Part shown: positions 1-9,050 of the stretch, piece after piece
Layout of the letters: the number at the start of each line of letters is the position of its first letter
How positions within the stretch are numbered: the first letter of the stretch is position 1
Origin: Teichococcus vastitatis
Lineage (GTDB): Bacteria > Pseudomonadota > Alphaproteobacteria > Acetobacterales > Acetobacteraceae
Assembly: GCF_003604215.1 (NCBI RefSeq)
Contig: NZ_QXGS01000001.1
Coordinates: forward strand, 186,001-250,000
Direction of reading: 5' to 3'
Length of the DNA: 64,000 bases
Made by a program: the position numbers and the translations under genes
Notes under the pieces: generated by a model
The model's input: the letters and a program-made list of their open reading frames with translations, nothing else
What the model was told of the DNA's origin: nothing
Databases searched by the model: none

Positions 1-77
1 TCAACGATTGCAGCTTGAGCCACCCTTGCCGCAGCGGTAATCCACGGCGCCCTGTCACGCCGGTTCGCGCCGGGTGA

Positions 78-1142
<1,065 letters not shown>

Positions 1143-1197
1143 GGCCGGGACGTCCTATACTCGCCTCGCCCGCTGATTCCGGGTGGTTGGAGGCTGC

Positions 1198-2061
1198 GTG
1201 ATCCGTCTCAGCATTCCGCTGCGGCAGGCTTTGTCCCGCCTTTCCCTGCCGGTCCTGATCGCGGCGGCGCTGGGCATCATGCTGCTCGGCAAGGCGGATA
1301 CCGCCATGGTTGAGCGCGGCCGAATGGCGCTGGCGGACACGCTGGCGCCGGTCTACGGCCTGATCACCGAGCCGGTGTCGGCGGTGCGCGGCCTGCTGTC
1401 CGAACTGGCCGAATGGCGCGACCTGCGGGCGGAGAATGCACGGCTGCGGGACGAGAACGCCCGCCTGCACCGCTGGCAGGCCGCCGCCCTGTCGCTCGGA
1501 TCGGAGAACGCGCTGCTGCGCCGGCAGCTGGGTTTCCTGCCCGAGGCACCGGCCAGCTTCCACACCGCCCGCGTGGTCGCCGATGCCGGAGGCACCTATG
1601 CCCGGGCCGTGCTGCTGGCGGTGCCGCCTGACGTGCCGCTCCGCAAAGGGCAGGTGGCGCTGGATGAGCGCGGCCTGGCCGGTCGGGTCACCGAGGTGGG
1701 CAGTCGCTCCGCCCGCGTGCTGCTGGTCACCGACATGAATAGCCGCATCCCGGTGGTGCTGGAACGCAGCCGGGCCCGCGCCATGCTGGCCGGCACCAAT
1801 GGCCGCCTGCCGCGCCTCGAGCACTACCCGGCCGATGCGCCGCCGCAGGAAGGCGAGCGCGTGGTCACCAGCGCCGAGGCCGGCGTGTTTCCCGCAGGCC
1901 TGCCGGTGGGGGTGGTGCGCCGGGGCGCCAACGGCACGCCCGAGGTCGAACTGTTCGCCCGGCTGGACCGGCTGGACATGCTGCGGATCTTCGAGTTCGG
2001 CCTGTCCGGCATCCTGCCGCCGGAGGCAGTGGCGCGGCCCGAACCCCGCGCCCGGCGCTGA
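1198..2061 (+). CDS. mreC: Rod shape-determining protein MreC
   Basis: Bitopic inner-membrane protein whose periplasmic beta-barrel domain activates PBP2/RodA in the elongasome. It shows one N-terminal membrane segment (about residues 15-32 of the chosen start), then a coiled coil with ELAEWRDLRAENARLRDEN, then the MreC core with VTDMNSRIPVVLERS. I chose the GTG at 1198 because GGAGG lies four bases before it. An in-frame GTG at 1183 would add five residues that overlap this binding site. It lies 55 bases after mreB and 8 bases before mreD. Confidence 0.93.
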   Translation: MIRLSIPLRQALSRLSLPVLIAAALGIMLLGKADTAMVERGRMALADTLAPVYGLITEPVSAVRGLLSELAEWRDLRAENARLRDENARLHRWQAAALSLGSENALLRRQLGFLPEAPASFHTARVVADAGGTYARAVLLAVPPDVPLRKGQVALDERGLAGRVTEVGSRSARVLLVTDMNSRIPVVLERSRARAMLAGTNGRLPRLEHYPADAPPQEGERVVTSAEAGVFPAGLPVGVVRRGANGTPEVELFARLDRLDMLRIFEFGLSGILPPEAVARPEPRARR

Positions 2062-2069
2062 CCCCGACC

Positions 2070-2603
2070 ATGAAGCAGGGCGCCCATCCCCTGTCCGAGT
2101 TGCTGAAGCACCTCGATGCCTGGGGGCGCGCCGCCCTGCCCGCCACCGCCACCGCCCTGGCCATGATTCTGGCGGCCGCGCCGGTCGGCCTGCCGAGCGC
2201 GGTGCCGGCCCTGCTGCTGTGTTGCCTGTTCTTCTGGTCGGTGTTCCGGCCCGCGGCGCTGCCGCCGCCGCTCTGCGGCCTGCTCGGCCTGCTACAGGAC
2301 CTGCTGGTGTTCGCGCCGGTCGGCACCGGAGTGCTGATCGCGCTGCTGATGCAGGGTGCCGCCCTGCGGCTGCGCCGCGTCCTGGCGCGGCAGGCCTTCT
2401 GGACGGTGTGGCTGGCCTTCGCCGCCTTTGCCCTCGCCGCCACCCTGCTGGGCCACGGATTGCAGGCTGTGCTGACCTGGCGGTTGCCACAGGCTGCTGC
2501 GGCGGTGGTGCAGCTTCTGCTCGCGATCGGCTTCTACCCGCCCGTGGCCGCCCTGCTGACCCGCCTGCACCGTTCCATGCAGCGCGCTGAGGATCTCGCC
2601 TGA
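2070..2603 (+). CDS. mreD: Rod shape-determining protein MreD
   Basis: Polytopic inner-membrane partner of MreC. The 177 residues are almost entirely hydrophobic with about five predicted membrane segments, and include a GLLGLLQDLLVFAPVGTGVL stretch resembling the conserved MreD core. MreD sequences diverge strongly, so the identification rests on length, topology and position between mreC (8-base gap) and the PBP2 gene (1-base gap). Confidence 0.9.
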   Translation: MKQGAHPLSELLKHLDAWGRAALPATATALAMILAAAPVGLPSAVPALLLCCLFFWSVFRPAALPPPLCGLLGLLQDLLVFAPVGTGVLIALLMQGAALRLRRVLARQAFWTVWLAFAAFALAATLLGHGLQAVLTWRLPQAAAAVVQLLLAIGFYPPVAALLTRLHRSMQRAEDLA

Positions 2604-2604
2604 G

Positions 2605-4476
2605 ATGAGCCGACGGGACGAGGAACTCCGCCGCAGCGTGTTCACCCGCCGCGCCCTGTTGCTCGGTGCCGGCCAGCTCGGCTTGTTCGGCTTCCTGGGC
2701 TACCGGCTGCAGAAGCTGCAGCTGCAAGAAGGCGAGCGCTATGCCACGCTGGCCGAGGAGAACCGCGTTTCCACCCGTCTCCTGGCGCCGCCCCGCGGCC
2801 GCATCCTGGACCGCGCCGGACGCGTGGTCAGTGCCAATGACCTGAACTGGCGGGTGCTGCTGACCGCCGAGCAGGCCGAGGATGTCGGCGCCACCCTCGA
2901 TACCTTCAGCCACCTCGTGCCGCTCACCGAGGCCGAGCGCGCGCGCATCGCGCGCGAGATCCGCCGCCGTCGCCGCTTCGTGCCCGTGGTGGTGCGCGAG
3001 TTCCTGAGCTGGGAGGAGATGGCACGCATCGAGGTCAACGCTCCGGATCTGCCCGGCATCTCGGTGGATGTCGGCACCACCCGTGCCTATGCCTATGCCG
3101 AGCACCTGGCGCATGTGGTGGGCTATGTCGCCCCGCCGGCCGAGGCCGACATGAACGAGGACCCGCTGCTGAGCCTGCCCGGCATCCGCGTCGGCCGGGC
3201 CGGAGTGGAACGCTTCCACGACCGCGTGCTGCGCGGCCGTGCCGGCACGGTGGAGATGGAGGTCAACGCCGTCGGCCGCGTGATCCGCGAGCTGGACCGG
3301 CGCGAGGGCCTCCCCGGCCAGGACGTGCAGATATCTGTGGATGCCGAGCTGCAGAAGGCGGTGCGCGGCCGCATCGGGGACGGCACCAGCGTGGTGGTGC
3401 TGGACGCGCAGAACGGAGAAGTGCTGGCTCTGGCCAGCCAGCCTTCCTTCGACCCCAACCTGTTCTCCTCCGGCATCTCGGCGGCGCAATGGCGCGAATG
3501 GACCCGCAGCCGCGTGACTCCGCTGATCAACAAGGCCACCACCGGCCTCTATGCCCCCGGCTCCACCTTCAAGATGGTGGTGGGACTGGCGGCGCTGGAT
3601 GCCAAGACGATGACGCCGACCGAGCGCATCCCCTGCCCAGGCCATTACGACCTGGGCGACACGCGGTTCCACTGCTGGCGCCGCACCGGCCATGGCAGCC
3701 TCGACCTGCGCGGTGCGCTGAAGCATTCCTGCGACTGCTATTTTTACGAGGCGGCGCGGCGCACCGGCATCGACCGGATCGCCGCCATGGCGCGCCGCCT
3801 CGGCCTCGGCGTGGACCCGGAGATCGACCTGCCGGGCGCCAAGCCGGGCTTCGTGCCGACGCGCGAATGGCGCATCCGCCAGGGCAAGCCCTGGAACCTG
3901 GGCGACACGGTGGTGCACGGCATCGGCCAGGGCTTCTACCAGATGACGCCGCTGTCGCTGGCCACCATGACCGCCCGGCTGGCCACCGGACGCGCCGTGC
4001 AGCCCCACCTGACGCACAGCGTGGACGGCAGGCCGGTGCGGGGCAACCGCGCCGAGGACTGGCCCAGCCTCGACATTCCCCATCGCGACCTGACGCTGAT
4101 CCGCGAGGGCATGTGGGCCGTGGTGAACGAGGGCAGCGGCACGGCCAGGGCGGCCGCGCTTCCCGGCCATCTCGGCATCATGGCCGGCAAGACCGGCTCG
4201 GTGCAGGTGCGCCGCGTCACCCGCGAGCAGCGCGAGCGCGGCTACCGTGCGGAGGCGATGCCCAGGGAATGGCGGCCGCATGCCCTGTTCGTGGCCTTTG
4301 CCCCCTATGACAGCCCGCGCTACGCCATCTCCGTGGTGGTGGAGCATGGCCTGAGCGGCGCCGGCGCCGCCGCCCCGCTGGCGCGCGACATCATGGTGGA
4401 CGTGATGCACCGCCTGCGCGACGCGCCGCCAGCGCCGCCCGCCCGGCTGGCGGACCGGCAGGGCCCGCGGCCATGA
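2605..4476 (+). CDS. mrdA: Penicillin-binding protein 2 (elongation transpeptidase)
   Basis: Class B monofunctional DD-transpeptidase that cross-links peptidoglycan during cell elongation with RodA. It has one N-terminal membrane anchor (about residues 18-33), the pedestal domain starting at APPRGRILDR, and the transpeptidase domain. The active-site motif is STFK with Ser320. The second motif is SCD in KHSCDCYFYEA, the SxD form usual in PBP2. The third is KTG in AGKTGSVQV. Length 623 residues is normal. It starts one base after the mreD stop region and its 3' end overlaps rodA by four bases (ATGA). Confidence 0.96.
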   Translation: MSRRDEELRRSVFTRRALLLGAGQLGLFGFLGYRLQKLQLQEGERYATLAEENRVSTRLLAPPRGRILDRAGRVVSANDLNWRVLLTAEQAEDVGATLDTFSHLVPLTEAERARIAREIRRRRRFVPVVVREFLSWEEMARIEVNAPDLPGISVDVGTTRAYAYAEHLAHVVGYVAPPAEADMNEDPLLSLPGIRVGRAGVERFHDRVLRGRAGTVEMEVNAVGRVIRELDRREGLPGQDVQISVDAELQKAVRGRIGDGTSVVVLDAQNGEVLALASQPSFDPNLFSSGISAAQWREWTRSRVTPLINKATTGLYAPGSTFKMVVGLAALDAKTMTPTERIPCPGHYDLGDTRFHCWRRTGHGSLDLRGALKHSCDCYFYEAARRTGIDRIAAMARRLGLGVDPEIDLPGAKPGFVPTREWRIRQGKPWNLGDTVVHGIGQGFYQMTPLSLATMTARLATGRAVQPHLTHSVDGRPVRGNRAEDWPSLDIPHRDLTLIREGMWAVVNEGSGTARAAALPGHLGIMAGKTGSVQVRRVTREQRERGYRAEAMPREWRPHALFVAFAPYDSPRYAISVVVEHGLSGAGAAAPLARDIMVDVMHRLRDAPPAPPARLADRQGPRP

Positions 4477-5621
4477 CCGTGTTCGAGCGCCGCCTGCTGA
4501 CCCGGGACCGTGGTTCCGGCCTGTTGGGCAAGCTGTGGCGCGTGCCGTGGGTGCTTGTCCTGTTGCTCTGCGGCGTGGCCGGGGTGGGCTACGTGGCGCT
4601 GTATTCCGCCGGCGGCGGCGCGCCGGAGCCCTATGCCGGCCGGCACGCGCTGCGCTTCGCCTTCGGGCTGGTGATGATGCTGGGCATCGCCCTGGTGGAC
4701 ATCCGGGTGATCGCGAAGCTGTCCTGGGCCGGCTACGCGCTGGGCGTGGCGCTGCTGGTGCTGGTGGCACTGCACGGCCAGGTCGGCAAGGGCGCGCAAC
4801 GCTGGATCGAGATCGGGCCGGTGCAGCTGCAGCCTTCCGAGCTGATGAAGATTATGCTGGTGCTGGCCCTGGCGCATTGGTTCCACCGCGCCAGCTGGAA
4901 ACGCGCCGGAAACATCCTGTTCCTGATCCCGCCGCTTCTGGCGGTGCTGCTGCCGGTCGGGCTGATCCTGAAGCAGCCCAATCTGGGCACCGGGCTGATC
5001 ACGCTGATGATCGGCGGCGCCGTCTTCTGGGCCGCCGGGGTTCGCTGGTGGAAGTTCGCCCTGGTGATCGGCGCCGCCGCCGGCATCGCACCGCTGGCCT
5101 ATGGGCATCTGCACGACTATCAACGGGCGCGGATCGATGTGTTCCTGGACCCCGAAAGCGATCCGCTGGGCAGCGGCTACAACATCATCCAGTCCAAGAT
5201 CGCGCTCGGCTCCGGCGGCCTCTGGGGCAAGGGCTTTCTGCAGGGCACGCAGGGCCACCTGAACTTCCTGCCGGAAAAGCAGACCGACTTCATCTTTACC
5301 ATGCTGGCCGAGGAGTTCGGGATGGTCGGCGCCATGGGCACGCTGTTGCTGCTGGCGGCGGTGGTGCTGTTCGCGCTGCTGGTGGCCCTGCGCACCCGGC
5401 ACCAGTATGGCCGGCTGGTCGCGGTCGGGCTGGGCGTGAATTACTTCCTGTACGTGTTTGTCAACATCGGCATGGTCACCGGCTCCATCCCGGTGGGCGG
5501 GGTGCCGCTGCCGTTGATCAGCCATGGCGGCTCGGCGATGCTGACCTCGATGCTGGGCTTCGGATTGATGATGTCCGTCTTCGTGCATCGCGATGCGGAA
5601 TTTGCGGCCAGCCGGGAATAA
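4473..5621 (+). CDS. rodA: Peptidoglycan glycosyltransferase RodA (SEDS family)
   Basis: Integral membrane SEDS glycosyltransferase that polymerises lipid II together with PBP2 during elongation. The 382 residues contain about ten membrane segments and SEDS signatures: QPSELMKI, KQPNLGTGL, and the C-terminal GVPLPLISHGGSAML. Assignment to RodA rather than FtsW follows from coupling to mreBCD-mrdA; the separate ftsW is at 49575. It is the last gene of the operon and is followed after about 85 bases by tRNA-Lys. Confidence 0.96.
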   Translation: MTVFERRLLTRDRGSGLLGKLWRVPWVLVLLLCGVAGVGYVALYSAGGGAPEPYAGRHALRFAFGLVMMLGIALVDIRVIAKLSWAGYALGVALLVLVALHGQVGKGAQRWIEIGPVQLQPSELMKIMLVLALAHWFHRASWKRAGNILFLIPPLLAVLLPVGLILKQPNLGTGLITLMIGGAVFWAAGVRWWKFALVIGAAAGIAPLAYGHLHDYQRARIDVFLDPESDPLGSGYNIIQSKIALGSGGLWGKGFLQGTQGHLNFLPEKQTDFIFTMLAEEFGMVGAMGTLLLLAAVVLFALLVALRTRHQYGRLVAVGLGVNYFLYVFVNIGMVTGSIPVGGVPLPLISHGGSAMLTSMLGFGLMMSVFVHRDAEFAASRE

Positions 5622-5626
5622 GGGGG

Positions 5627-5654
5627 TTGCGCGACGGTCTGGATCGGTTAAAAG
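5627..5654 (+). promoter_or_regulatory. Possible promoter of tRNA-Lys
   Basis: TTGCGC at 5627-5632 is followed after 15-16 bases by TTAAAAG at 5648-5654, which would place a start site near 5661, about 47 bases before the mature tRNA. The match to the sigma-70 consensus is moderate and the call is inference only. Confidence 0.3.
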
Positions 5655-5707
5655 CCCCGCCACGGGCAAGGCGGACACGCCAGACCGGTTGGGAATTCCC
5701 CGTTTGG

Positions 5708-5783
<76 letters not shown>

Positions 5784-5831
5784 TTCCCTTCCCCATCTCA
5801 ACATCACTGATGCGATGCCTAGGTCGGGTGT

Positions 5832-6050
5832 TCAATCCGCCAGGGCGCGGGCGATCAGCAAATCCCATTCGGCGGCGCTGATCAGCGCCTCGGTCTTGGC
5901 CTGAGCCAGCCCTGAGAAATGCCGGTCGGGCCGGCCATCGAATTCCAGCGTATAGGGCTGCTCCCGGCCGGTGCGGAGACGCAGGCGGATCGGGTAGCCG
6001 CTGAGGCACAGCGTCAGGTCGGACGGCTTCTCAATCCAATGATGGGGCAT
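5832..6050 (-). CDS. Hypothetical protein, 72 residues
   Basis: I do not recognise this protein. It is a soluble, charged 72-residue product starting MPHHWIEKPSDL and ending LLIARALAD, with a central YTLEFDGRPDRHFSGLAQ segment, and it has no signal peptide or membrane segment. The start is supported by GGAGG five bases before the ATG; an upstream in-frame ATG at 6071 has no comparable binding site. It lies downstream of leuA on the same strand, beyond a putative leuA terminator, and converges on tRNA-Lys. Confidence 0.7.
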   Translation of the reverse strand: MPHHWIEKPSDLTLCLSGYPIRLRLRTGREQPYTLEFDGRPDRHFSGLAQAKTEALISAAEWDLLIARALAD

Positions 6051-6165
6051 TCTGGCCTCCTTCGCGCGCATGGCCTGCCGGCATCGCGACAATTCCACAA
6101 CACCACCAAACCGCGGCCCGGCACAAGCCAAGATCGCATCGCGGGACCGGTTGTCACCAGCCCGC

Positions 6166-6194
6166 AAAGAAGCAGGGCGCCGAAGCGCCCCTGC
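6166..6194 (-). terminator. leuA terminator hairpin with UUCG tetraloop
   Basis: Read on the minus strand, GCAGGG pairs with CCCTGC and CGC pairs with GCG around a UUCG tetraloop, with one bulged G, at 6172-6194. TTCTTT follows immediately. It lies 33 bases past the leuA stop codon. The T-tract is imperfect, so termination is likely but not certain. Confidence 0.6.
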
Positions 6195-6226
6195 CCGTTC
6201 ATCGGACCGGAAGGCCGCCTGCGGCT

Positions 6227-7810
6227 TCAGCCGGCCTGGGCCATCTCCGGCGGCGCCGTCCGGCCGCGCTTCGCCAGCAGCTTGTTCAAGGCGTGCACAT
6301 AGGCACGGGCCGAGGCGATGATGGTGTCGGTATCGGCACCCTGCCCGTCCACCAGCTTGCCATCCTCCTCCAGCCGCACCGTGACGCGCGCCTGGGCGTC
6401 GGTGCCGCCGGTGACCGACTGCACGGCGAACAGCTTCAGCTCGGCGCGGTGCGGCACCACCTGCTGGATGGCATTGAAGGTGGCATCCACCGCGCCATCG
6501 CCGCCGGCTACCGCGTCGCACAGCTCGCCATCGACTTCCAGCGACAGGCTGGCGGCGGGACGAGTTCCGAGCCCGGTGGCCACGGTCAGCGCCACCAGCT
6601 TCACCCGGTCCTTGATGCGGACCACCTCGTCATCGACCAGCGCGACGATGTCCTCGTCGTAGACAACCTTCTTGCGGTCGGCGAGATCCTTGAAGCGGCG
6701 GAAGGCGTCGTTCAGCTGGTTGTCGCCCAGCGTGTAGCCCAGCGTCGACAGCTTATCGCGGAAGGCGGCGCGGCCGGAATGCTTGCCCAGCACCAGCGAG
6801 TTGGTGCTCCAGCCGACGCTTTCCGGCGTCATGATCTCGTAAGTGGCCTTGTCCTTCAGCACACCATCCTGGTGGATGCCGCTCTCATGCGCGAAGGCGT
6901 TCCGCCCGACGATCGCCTTGTTGGGCTGCACGTCGAAGCCGGTGATGGTGGCCAGCAGCCGGCTGGTGCGCAGGATGTTCTGGGTGTTGATGCCGGTGGT
7001 GAAGGGGATGGCATCCTGGCGCGTGCGCAGCGCCATCGCCACCTCCTCCAGACTGGCATTGCCGGCCCGCTCGCCGATGCCGTTGATGGTGGCCTCCACC
7101 TGCCGCGCTCCCGCCTGAATGGAGGCGAGGGTGTTGGCGACCGCCAGGCCCAGATCATCGTGGTTGTGGGCCGAGAAGATCACGCCATCGGCGCCCGGCA
7201 CCCGCTCCCGCAGCATGGCGAAGATGCGGTGCAGGTCGGCCGGCACGGCATAGCCCACGGTATCGGGGATGTTGATGGTGGTGGCGCCGGCGCGGATCGC
7301 CGCCTCGACGCAGCGGCACAGGAAATCGGGATCGGTGCGCGAGCCATCCTCGGCCGACCATTCCACATCGGCTACGTGGTCGCGGGCCAGGGTGACCGAT
7401 CGGGAGATCGCTTCCAGAACGTCTTCCCGGCTCATGCGCAGCTTGACGCGCATGTGCAGGTCCGAGGTGGACAGAAAGGTATGGATGCGCTGGCGGGCGG
7501 CGGGCTTCACCGCTTCGGCGGCGCGCAGGATGTCACCGGGGGCCGATCGGGACAGGCCGCACACCACGGGGCCCTCCTTGGCGAAGCGCTCGGCGATCGA
7601 GCGCACGCTCTCGAAATCGCCCTGGCTGGCAATCGGAAAGCCGGCTTCCATCACGTCGACGCCCAGCTCGGCCAGGGCGTCGGCCATGCGCAGCTTCTCC
7701 TCCAGGTTCATGGAGAAGCCGGGGGATTGCTCGCCGTCGCGCAGGGTGGTGTCGAACACGATGACGCGGTTGTCGTCGATGGTGCCGAAGCTGGGATGGT
7801 TCAGGGCCAT
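6227..7810 (-). CDS. leuA: 2-isopropylmalate synthase
   Basis: First committed enzyme of leucine biosynthesis; it condenses acetyl-CoA with 2-oxoisovalerate. The TIM-barrel catalytic domain opens with VIVFDTTLRDGEQSPG, and the metal-binding HNH is seen in SAHNHDDLGLAV. The C-terminal LeuA regulatory domain (about residues 400-510) would bind leucine for feedback inhibition. The length, 527 residues, fits the LeuA1-type family. The ATG at 7810 has AAGGA eight bases upstream. That binding site is complementary to leucine codons in the leader peptide gene at 7905-8015, suggesting leucine-dependent control. Confidence 0.97.
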   Translation of the reverse strand: MALNHPSFGTIDDNRVIVFDTTLRDGEQSPGFSMNLEEKLRMADALAELGVDVMEAGFPIASQGDFESVRSIAERFAKEGPVVCGLSRSAPGDILRAAEAVKPAARQRIHTFLSTSDLHMRVKLRMSREDVLEAISRSVTLARDHVADVEWSAEDGSRTDPDFLCRCVEAAIRAGATTINIPDTVGYAVPADLHRIFAMLRERVPGADGVIFSAHNHDDLGLAVANTLASIQAGARQVEATINGIGERAGNASLEEVAMALRTRQDAIPFTTGINTQNILRTSRLLATITGFDVQPNKAIVGRNAFAHESGIHQDGVLKDKATYEIMTPESVGWSTNSLVLGKHSGRAAFRDKLSTLGYTLGDNQLNDAFRRFKDLADRKKVVYDEDIVALVDDEVVRIKDRVKLVALTVATGLGTRPAASLSLEVDGELCDAVAGGDGAVDATFNAIQQVVPHRAELKLFAVQSVTGGTDAQARVTVRLEEDGKLVDGQGADTDTIIASARAYVHALNKLLAKRGRTAPPEMAQAG

Positions 7811-7818
7811 GGGCCGTT

Positions 7819-7914
7819 TCCTTCTTTAAAGCCATGTGACGTGGGCTGCGGGCGCGCCTCGCCCGGGTCATCCCCCTGAGCGAAGCCGGCAAGTCAGCCG
7901 GGCGTCACGCCCAG
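7819..7914 (-). promoter_or_regulatory. leuA leader: alternative hairpins and candidate anti-Shine-Dalgarno pairing
   Basis: On the minus strand, the leuA ribosome binding site AAGAAGGA (7819-7826) can pair over eight bases with TCCTTCTT (7932-7939) inside the leucine codon run of the leader gene. Between them lie three small hairpins: CTGGGCG/CGCCCGG at 7898-7914 with the leader stop codon TGA as its loop, CCGGC/GCCGG at 7886-7901 which shares bases with the first, and CGGGCG/CGCCCG at 7849-7865. No hairpin is followed by a T-tract, so translational rather than transcriptional attenuation is the better guess. Pairing is seen; function is inferred. Confidence 0.5.
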
Positions 7915-8015
7915 GGGCGGCTAAGTCGAAGAAGAAGGAGGCCGGACAGCGCGCAAGCGCCGGGGCCGGCGGAACGGCCGGTCGGCAGCGGAAGGGCGCG
8001 CGGGGTGGCGAACAT
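7905..8015 (-). CDS. leuL: leuA leader peptide, 36 residues, with leucine codon run
   Basis: A short reading frame directly upstream of leuA encodes a peptide ending LSGLLLLRLSRPWA. The codons CTC CTT CTT CTT CGA CTT place five leucines in six positions, the signature of a leucine attenuation leader. The ATG at 8015 has no Shine-Dalgarno sequence. A possible -10 element TATCGT ends seven bases before it, so transcription may begin at the ATG itself (leaderless), as is known for trpL of Sinorhizobium. The stop codon lies in the loop of a seven-pair hairpin. The frame lies in the gap between puuE and leuA. The symbol leuL is used by analogy. Confidence 0.7.
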   Translation of the reverse strand: MFATPRALPLPTGRSAGPGACALSGLLLLRLSRPWA

Positions 8016-8022
8016 GGGCGAA

Positions 8023-8052
8023 ACGATAGGCCAGTGGGCGGGCAGCACGCAA
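8023..8052 (-). promoter_or_regulatory. Putative leuL-leuA promoter
   Basis: On the minus strand, TTGCGT (8047-8052) and TATCGT (8023-8028) are separated by 18 bases in the 57-base gap between the puuE stop and the leader ATG at 8015. Standard spacing puts the transcription start at or next to that ATG. Fit to the sigma-70 consensus is moderate. Confidence 0.45.
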
Positions 8053-8072
8053 GGGGCGCGTCCGCTTGCCGT

Positions 8073-8996
8073 TCAACGCGGCGGATGCACCGCCAGCCAG
8101 TGGCGGGCGATCTGCTCCCGGGTCGCCACCCAAACATCCCGATGCGCCACCACGTGGTCGAGGAAGCGGGCCAGGGCGGCGGCGCGGCCGGGGCGGCCGA
8201 CCAGCCGGCAATGCAGCCCGACGCTCATCATCTTGGGCGCCGTCCGCCCTTCCTCGCGCAGGAAGTCGAAGGCATCGGTCAGGTGCTGGGTGAAGCCGTC
8301 ATTGGCGGTGAAGCCGGGCGGCACCGCGAACTTCATGTCGTTGTTGTCGAGCGTGTAGGGGACCACCAGCAGCGGCCTGCCGGCGGCAGTGACGTAATAG
8401 GGCAGGTCGTCGTCATAGGCGTCGCTGTCGTACAGGAAGCCGCCATGCTCGGCGACGAGGCGCCGCGTGCGCTCGCTGATGCGGCCGGTGTACCAGCCGA
8501 CCGGCTTCTTCCCCACCACCCGCCCGATCGTCTCGACGCATTGCGCGATGTGCCGGCGCTCGGTCGCCTCGTCCACGTCCTGGTAGTTGATCCAGCGCCA
8601 ACCATGGCTGGCCACCTCATGACCGGCGGCGGCGAAGGCGGCGCCGACCTGCGGGTTCAGCTCCAGCGCCCGCCCGACGCCGTAGACGGTGAGCGTCAGG
8701 CCACGCTCCGCGAAGAGGCGGAGGATGCGCCACACCCCGGCCCTTGCGCCGTAGTCGAATTGGCTTTCCTTGCCGATGTCGCGCTGGCCGAGCACCGGCG
8801 CTCCGCCGGGGGTCTCGTTCAGGTAGATCTCGCTGCCGGCATCGCCGTTCAGCACCGTGTTCTCGCCGCCTTCCTCGTAGTTGAGCACGAAGGACAGGGC
8901 GAGCCTGGCGCCGCCCGGCCATTGAGGGTCCGGCGGGTTGGCGCCGTAGCCGGCGAAGTCGCGGGGGTAGCAGCTGTCTGGGGCCAGGATGGTCAT
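8073..8996 (-). CDS. puuE: PuuE-type allantoinase / polysaccharide deacetylase family protein
   Basis: NodB-fold amidohydrolase closely resembling the cofactor-independent allantoinase PuuE, which opens allantoin to allantoate in purine breakdown. Characteristic stretches are YPRDFAGYGANPPDPQWPGG near the start, LSFVLNYEEGGENTVLNGD, the HGWRWINYQ segment, PVGWYTGR, and SVGLHCRLVGRPGRAAAL near the end. Length 307 residues matches the family. No other ureide or urate genes are in the window, so its physiological substrate is not confirmed by context. It lies downstream of the metallopeptidase gene and upstream of the leuA leader, all on the minus strand. Confidence 0.85.
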   Translation of the reverse strand: MTILAPDSCYPRDFAGYGANPPDPQWPGGARLALSFVLNYEEGGENTVLNGDAGSEIYLNETPGGAPVLGQRDIGKESQFDYGARAGVWRILRLFAERGLTLTVYGVGRALELNPQVGAAFAAAGHEVASHGWRWINYQDVDEATERRHIAQCVETIGRVVGKKPVGWYTGRISERTRRLVAEHGGFLYDSDAYDDDLPYYVTAAGRPLLVVPYTLDNNDMKFAVPPGFTANDGFTQHLTDAFDFLREEGRTAPKMMSVGLHCRLVGRPGRAAALARFLDHVVAHRDVWVATREQIARHWLAVHPPR

Positions 8997-9050
8997 GGCA
9001 ACGAGCGTGGCCAGGGAGTGGCCCGCCCGTCAACGGGCCAGATGCTCCGC

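Noticed and set aside
7849-7865. CGGGCG/CGCCCG hairpin before leuA as an intrinsic attenuator terminator
   Set aside because: No T-tract follows it, so transcription termination there is not supported.
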